Shown one piece after another: positions 60,462 to 64,000 of a DNA stretch of 64,000 nucleotides (positions are counted from its first letter, which is position 1; every line of letters starts with the position of its first letter). The stretch comes from Hydrogenophaga sp. Lineage in GTDB: Bacteria; Pseudomonadota; Gammaproteobacteria; Burkholderiales; Burkholderiaceae_C. The position numbers and the translations under genes were made by a program. Below the pieces are notes generated by a model. It was given only the letters and a program-made list of their open reading frames with translations. It was not told where the DNA came from and did no database searches. The DNA lies in the NCBI RefSeq assembly GCF_011772445.1, contig NZ_WVZN01000045.1:96164-160163 (forward strand). Reading direction: 5' to 3'.

Positions 60462-60959
60462 TTAGTGCGGGGCGAGTCGCTTCAGCCGCTTGCTGTCGTT
60501 CTTGGCCTGATTCAACAGCTGGTCCCAGTCACTGGGAGGGCGGCCGCTGTCGAGCATCTTGCGAAACACCCGATAGGCGTCGTCATCGCTTTCGTAGGCC
60601 CGCCGGGTTTGCTCGTCGTTGACCCAGGCGTACACGATCACCTGGCTTGCCGCGTGGTAGCGGAAGAACAATCGGTACTGCTGGAAGAACTTCGCGCGGA
60701 ACCAGTGCTTGTGCTCTTCGCCCAGCGTGCCACCCTGCCGATACTCCGGCCGCGCCGGGCCTTGAGGAATGACGTCGAATGCCAGCTTCACGATGGCCGC
60801 CAGGCGCTTGCTGACATTCTTCTTCGCGAAGCCTGTTGGGTCCTTTCGCTTCAGCGCTTCCACTTGCCGGGTGAGCGCCTCCAACTGTTCAAGGAACAAG
60901 GGGTGAGCGAAGACCGTCCAGCCATGAATGACCAGGGGAACGGGCGTGTCCCTGGTCAT
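60462..60959 (-). CDS. yhaV: Type II toxin YhaV-like ribonuclease
   Basis: A 165-residue RelE-superfamily-like toxin. Segments PLVIHGWTVFAHPLFLEQLEALTRQVE, TLGEEHKHWFRAKFFQQYRLFFRYH and VIVYAWVNDEQTRRAYESDDDAY are typical of YhaV, a ribosome-dependent RNase neutralised by PrlF. It overlaps the upstream prlF gene by 4 nt (ATGA). The pair lies reversed between the flgL operon and fliC and is less GC-rich than the flagellar genes. Confidence 0.88.
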   Translation of the reverse strand: MTRDTPVPLVIHGWTVFAHPLFLEQLEALTRQVEALKRKDPTGFAKKNVSKRLAAIVKLAFDVIPQGPARPEYRQGGTLGEEHKHWFRAKFFQQYRLFFRYHAASQVIVYAWVNDEQTRRAYESDDDAYRVFRKMLDSGRPPSDWDQLLNQAKNDSKRLKRLAPH

Positions 60960-61285
60960 TCGTCGTCTGCCGACAGTGGGGCATCGAGATCGAATTCCAC
61001 TGCGTTCACCAGCGAGTGCAGCCGGGAGACGAGGCGGGCGTCCAGCGTTTTCAGGCGCTCGGGATGGGCAGCCATGTCGTGGGCGAGAAAGCCCAGAAAA
61101 CTGCCGATCAGGGGATCGTCTTCCGATGCGATGTCCGCTCGCGTCAGCACGACCTCTCCGTTGGCACGAATCGAATAGTGGATCTTGTCCCGCTTGCCCA
61201 GGCGAAGGGCGCGGCGCACGGTTTCCGGTACCGTAGTCTGGTACCGGTCGGTCAAGGTGGATTCAACTTCAAAGGTGGCGGGCAT
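60956..61285 (-). CDS. prlF: Antitoxin PrlF (AbrB/SpoVT swapped-hairpin)
   Basis: A 110-residue antitoxin. ATG 61285 gives MPATFEVESTLTDRYQTTVP, the AbrB-type DNA-binding start; a longer frame would run into the palindromic operator at 61327 and is rejected. C-terminal part (IGSFLGFLAHDMAAHPERLK) matches PrlF. Two near-identical palindromes upstream fit autoregulation. Confidence 0.88.
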   Translation of the reverse strand: MPATFEVESTLTDRYQTTVPETVRRALRLGKRDKIHYSIRANGEVVLTRADIASEDDPLIGSFLGFLAHDMAAHPERLKTLDARLVSRLHSLVNAVEFDLDAPLSADDE

Positions 61286-61323
61286 GAAGGGCGCTCCAGG
61301 GGACTGACAGAGACGATCTGCAT

Positions 61324-61365
61324 GGTAATGCAATTGCATTTCCTGGTCAATGCGATTGCATTACC
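61324..61365 (-). promoter_or_regulatory. Tandem palindromic operators of prlF-yhaV
   Basis: AATGCAATTGCATT (61327-61340) is a perfect 14-bp palindrome and AATGCGATTGCATT (61349-61362) differs at one position. Their centres are 22 bp apart, about two helical turns. The flanks GGT and ACC extend this into one large inverted repeat. Location just upstream of prlF supports autorepression. Confidence 0.75.
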
Positions 61366-61393
61366 GAGGTATCACCAGAGATTTTTTCGATTC

Positions 61394-61423
61394 GCGCTTA
61401 AGGAACTCCGCGAAGCGGTCGCC
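61394..61423 (+). promoter_or_regulatory. Sigma-28-like promoter element of fliC, shared with fliD
   Basis: A 30-bp block starting GCGCTTAAG, with CTCCGCG and ending CGGTCGCC, 24/30 identical to 42071-42100. TTAAG and GGTCGCC are 14 nt apart. It lies 63 nt upstream of the fliC ATG and 29 bp from the prlF operator. Confidence 0.65.
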
Positions 61424-61486
61424 CAGTAAGGGGGAGGACGTCGATGTCCGACGGACCCGACCAACAGCCCACAGGAGAGATCCACC

Positions 61487-62380
61487 ATGCTGAGTCTGCA
61501 CACCAACGCCGCTTCGCTGAGCACCCAGAACGCCCTCGGTGGCGTCCAGAAGAACCTGAGCAGTTCGCTGACCCGTCTGGGCACGGGCTTCCGCATCAAC
61601 TCGGCCATGGACGACGCCGCCGGCCTGCAGATCGCCACCCGCATGAACGCGCAATCGCGCGGCATCACGGTCGCCATGCGCAACACGCAGAACGGCATCT
61701 CGATGATGCAGACCGCCGAAGGCGGCCTGAAAGAGATGAGCAACATCCTGACGCGCATGAAGGACCTGGCCACGGAAGCCGCCAACGGCAGCTCCACCCA
61801 GGAAGACCGCGACGCCCTGCAAGCCGAATACGACCAGCTCGGCGAAGAACTCGGCAACATCATCAAGAACACGGCCTTCGCCGGTGAGCGCTCGTTCTCC
61901 GACGGCACCACCACCGACGGCACGGGCGGCAAACTGTCCGCCGCCGTGACCTTCCAGATCGGCGCCTCCACCGCCGAGACGATGGAAGTCGACATCTCCA
62001 CCGCGCTGGGCGACCTGACCACGGCCCTGGACGGCCTGGCCGCTTCCTACGCCGCTGGCGCCGACCCGGCCGCCCCGGGCACCGAGATCGCCACCTCGGC
62101 CGCCGCCAACACCATCATCGACACCATCGGCGACTCGCTCGACACCATCGGCGCCGTGCGCGCCCAGATGGGTGCCGCCAGCAACCGCCTGGAAAGCGTC
62201 TACAACAACCTGGGCAACATGCGCATGCAGACCGAGCAGTCCAAGGGCCGCATCATGGACGTGGACTACGCCAGCGAAACCGCCAACATGACCAAGAACC
62301 AGATGCTCATGCAGGCCAGCACCTCGATGCTGCGCTCCAGCAGCAGCATGTCGCAGCTGGTCATGGCGCTGGTGCAGTAA
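61487..62380 (+). CDS. fliC: Flagellin, lateral type
   Basis: A 297-residue flagellin. It begins MLSLHTNAASLSTQNALGGV and keeps the D0/D1 helices (TRLGTGFRINSAMDDAAGLQ; KGRIMDVDYASETANMTKNQM) with a very short variable region (about 135-200). The MLS(L/M)HTN start and short length are like lateral LafA flagellins. The ribosome-binding site GGAGAG is 9 nt upstream. A strong terminator follows, so it is monocistronic. Confidence 0.94.
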   Translation: MLSLHTNAASLSTQNALGGVQKNLSSSLTRLGTGFRINSAMDDAAGLQIATRMNAQSRGITVAMRNTQNGISMMQTAEGGLKEMSNILTRMKDLATEAANGSSTQEDRDALQAEYDQLGEELGNIIKNTAFAGERSFSDGTTTDGTGGKLSAAVTFQIGASTAETMEVDISTALGDLTTALDGLAASYAAGADPAAPGTEIATSAAANTIIDTIGDSLDTIGAVRAQMGAASNRLESVYNNLGNMRMQTEQSKGRIMDVDYASETANMTKNQMLMQASTSMLRSSSSMSQLVMALVQ

Positions 62381-62419
62381 TCGCACCCCGGGCCGCCACC
62401 GCGGCCCTGAAGCAGCAAG

Positions 62420-62448
62420 GCCAGCCGCGACCCGGCTGGCTTTTTTTT
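62420..62448 (+). terminator. Rho-independent terminator of fliC
   Basis: GCCAGCCG (62420-62427) pairs with CGGCTGGC (62433-62440) around a 5-nt loop, followed by eight T. Confidence 0.9.
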
Positions 62449-62493
62449 CGAGTGGGCGGAACGCAAGCCGCCGTTGCCTGTCTGTCCTGAGCC

Positions 62494-63486
62494 ATGAACC
62501 TCGAGCGCGTCACCGCCGCCCCGCCCATCAGCGCCCGCCTGCCCGAGGCGGACGCGCGCCCGGCGCCGCCCGAGGTGGGCCAGCGCCTGCGCATGCGCTT
62601 CGACGGCCACGATGGCGACGGCGTGCTGCTCAGCGAAGAGCAGGGCCGCCGCTGGCGCCTGGCCGATGGCGCCGGCTGGTCGCGCAATCTGCGCGTGGGC
62701 GACATGCTGTGGATGCAGGTGCGGTCCACCGAACCCGCGCTGGAGCTGGAATGGGTGCTGCGCCCGCCGACCCCGGCCCGTGCCGACACCGCCGCGCAAC
62801 CCGAGGACGTCGCTGCCATGCGACCCGACCAGGCCGCGCAGCGCCTGCACCAGTGGCGCCTGCCCTCGGCGGCCGAACTCGCGGCCGCGTGGCGCGCCAT
62901 CCTCTCGTCGCGCCACATGGAGCTGGGCCTGCGCAGCCTGGCCCTGATGGAAGGCCCGGCGCGCCTGCCGATGGCCAGCAGCGGGGCCGACGGCGCCACC
63001 GTGCGCGCGGCGACCGAGCCTGTGCCGCATTGGGTGTTTCACCTCTACTCGCTGGGCAGCCTGGCCGTGGCCCTGCGCGTGGCCGCGCGCCGGCAGTGGG
63101 CGCGCGATGAAGCGCCCGCCACGCCCACGCCGCAGACCGAAGCCGGCCTGGAACTGGAACTGAGCCTGCCCGGCGGCGGGCAAGTGCTGCTGCAACTGTG
63201 CTGGCGCGAATCGCGCCTGGCCATGGCCGTGCTGCCACGCCAGCCCGAGCACCTGGAACTGCTGCGCGTGGTGCTGCCCGACATCGTGGCCGCCATGGCC
63301 CGCGCGGGCGCGGTTCCCACGGCCGTGCAACTGGGCTCGCCGCTCACGGCCTTGCCGGCGGGCGGCATGGGCTACCGGCCGGGGCCGGTGTCCTCGGCGC
63401 TCCTGCAATTGGGCGCGGAATTCACCACCGCGCTCATGCGCATCTGGCCGGTGGGCATGGGGCCGGTGGAAACCGCGGCCGGCTAG
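62494..63486 (+). CDS. FliK-like or other flagella-linked hypothetical protein
   Basis: A 330-residue protein not firmly recognised. The N-terminal part has an OB-like pattern, VGQRLRMRFDGHDGDGVLL and LRVGDMLWMQVRSTEPALELEW, seen in some FliK-related proteins of Burkholderiales; the C-terminal part has strands typical of a FliK C-terminal domain (LELELSLPGGGQVLLQLCWRESRLAMAVL). It is rich in Ala and Leu, has no signal peptide or membrane helix and lies just after the fliC terminator. It may be a second hook-length control-like or export-related protein; that is inference. Confidence 0.5.
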   Translation: MNLERVTAAPPISARLPEADARPAPPEVGQRLRMRFDGHDGDGVLLSEEQGRRWRLADGAGWSRNLRVGDMLWMQVRSTEPALELEWVLRPPTPARADTAAQPEDVAAMRPDQAAQRLHQWRLPSAAELAAAWRAILSSRHMELGLRSLALMEGPARLPMASSGADGATVRAATEPVPHWVFHLYSLGSLAVALRVAARRQWARDEAPATPTPQTEAGLELELSLPGGGQVLLQLCWRESRLAMAVLPRQPEHLELLRVVLPDIVAAMARAGAVPTAVQLGSPLTALPAGGMGYRPGPVSSALLQLGAEFTTALMRIWPVGMGPVETAAG

Positions 63487-63819
63487 AAGAAACGCCGCGT
63501 TGGCCGGCGTTGGAATGGCCCGCGAATCGCGGGAAAAGACTTTTTTTGTCAATCCCTGTCAAGGTTGACAGGCGACCGTATTAAACCCCGGTGGGTACCG
63601 CCATTTCGCGGGTTTTCACCCGCCCTGCGCAGGGCCGGTGAGGGCGCCTACCACACCGCCTTGGGGTGGAACACCGGGGGAGTTCCTCTTTGGCTGGGGC
63701 GGTAGGGCGGGGGGCTCTGGCGCCCAAAGGCCGGCACTCACATCACGTGAAATTCATTGAATGGGTGATAAACCAGTCGGGGGTATTTTGTGGCTGTGCG
63801 GTCACACAAACGCTGAACC
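63487..63819. other. 333-bp intergenic region downstream of the flagellar cluster
   Basis: No gene is seen. It holds a hairpin CCCGCG-AAT-CGCGGG (63519-63533) followed 8 nt later by seven T (63541-63547), probably an imperfect terminator; a palindrome (63555-63572); and a hairpin GCGGGT-TTTC-ACCCGC (63609-63624). The right part near 63740-63800 is AT-richer. Confidence 0.5.
63555..63572. promoter_or_regulatory. Palindrome CCTGTCAA-GG-TTGACAGG, candidate operator
   Basis: Perfect 8-bp inverted repeat with a 2-nt centre, sharing the CCTGTCA/TGACAGG halves with the palindrome at 36681-36700 in front of fliF. Confidence 0.5.
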
Positions 63820-63938
63820 TCAGGCGCGCAGCCGAAACACCTGCACCACCTCCGCCAGCCGCGTCGCCTGGTCCCGCAGGCTTTGCGCGGCCGCCGTGCT
63901 CTGCTCCACCAGCGCGGCGTTCTGCTGGGTCATCTGGT
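63820..63938 (-). pseudogene. 3' fragment of a methyl-accepting chemotaxis protein cut by an insertion sequence
   Basis: On the minus strand about 39 codons read [20 protein letters not shown]...RLAEVVQVFRLRA and stop, the conserved C terminus of Burkholderiales chemoreceptors and close to the same region in the receptor at 28782. Homology stops abruptly at the Asn-Gln codons, next to the IS481-like terminus, and the frame meets a TAA shortly upstream. The rest of the gene is either lost or lies beyond the insertion. Confidence 0.8.
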
Positions 63939-64000
63939 TGTGATGTCTCAATAGGTTGTTCACCCGGAAGGGTCTGGGAGACTGGAGTTACCACGCTTCA
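63939..64000. mobile_element. Terminal end of an IS481-family-like insertion sequence (runs off window)
   Basis: TGTGATGTCTCAATAGG and the following GTTGT resemble the left terminal inverted repeat of IS481 (TGTGAAGATTCAATAGG), recalled from memory. Transposase and second end are outside the window. It abuts the truncated chemoreceptor gene exactly where homology ends. Confidence 0.65.

Noticed and set aside
61366..61486. Canonical GCCGATAA-type sigma-28 box in front of fliC
   Set aside because: None is present; only the GGTCGCC-type element shared with fliD is found.

Overview
The window is about 64 kb of very GC-rich DNA. It opens inside a betaproteobacterial spc/alpha ribosomal operon (secY, infA, rpmJ, rpsM, rpsK, rpsD, rpoA, rplQ) followed by an initiator tRNA. 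Gene content, GTG/TTG starts, ATGA overlaps and a REP-like repeat in flgI-flgJ suggest a Comamonadaceae member of the Burkholderiales, perhaps Hydrogenophaga-like. That placement is inferred, not searched.

Region by region: 1-4.6 kb, ribosomal/RNA polymerase genes, tRNA-fMet and terminator. 4.6-13.6 kb, an MFS exporter, an rnk-like gene followed by an odd triad (USP-like, parallel beta-helix, GNAT-like), two cytochromes c divergent from a MocR regulator, a pair of inverted structured repeats and a small thioredoxin. 13.8-20.7 kb, a ROK-controlled sugar ABC importer with an isomerase and a dehydrogenase. 20.7-25.5 kb, a LysR-divergent catabolic operon (RraA-like, FMN hydroxy-acid oxidase, HIBADH-like, TctC-type receptor). 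25.5-28.7 kb, a KefB/C-like antiporter and an orphan 450-residue protein. 28.8-35.1 kb, a chemoreceptor and a signalling module of two paralogous CqsS-like histidine kinases divergent from a response regulator and a LuxR-type regulator. 35.1-36.3 kb, a Fic/RHH toxin-antitoxin-like pair.

36.9-63.5 kb is a nearly complete flagellar cluster: fliFGHIJ, fliDSTKLA-motAB, flgMN, a separate muramidase, flgA (reversed), flgBCDEFGHIJKL, a flgL-fliC linker gene, and fliC. The order fliDSTKLA-motAB, a dedicated sigma-28 and dedicated stators match lateral (laf/Flag-2) flagella rather than a primary polar system. A prlF-yhaV toxin-antitoxin pair lies just before fliC. The export gate (flhAB, fliPQR), switch genes fliM/fliN and fliE are not in the window. 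The right edge holds the 3' end of a chemoreceptor gene cut by an IS481-type terminus.

Most notable signals: fliC and fliD share a 30-bp upstream element (24/30 identical, sigma-28-like spacing) unlike the canonical sigma-28 boxes in front of the chemoreceptor and the response regulator; a textbook EF-hand loop inside FliD; the dual-kinase signalling module; and the inverted repeats whose outer stems differ in sequence yet stay paired.
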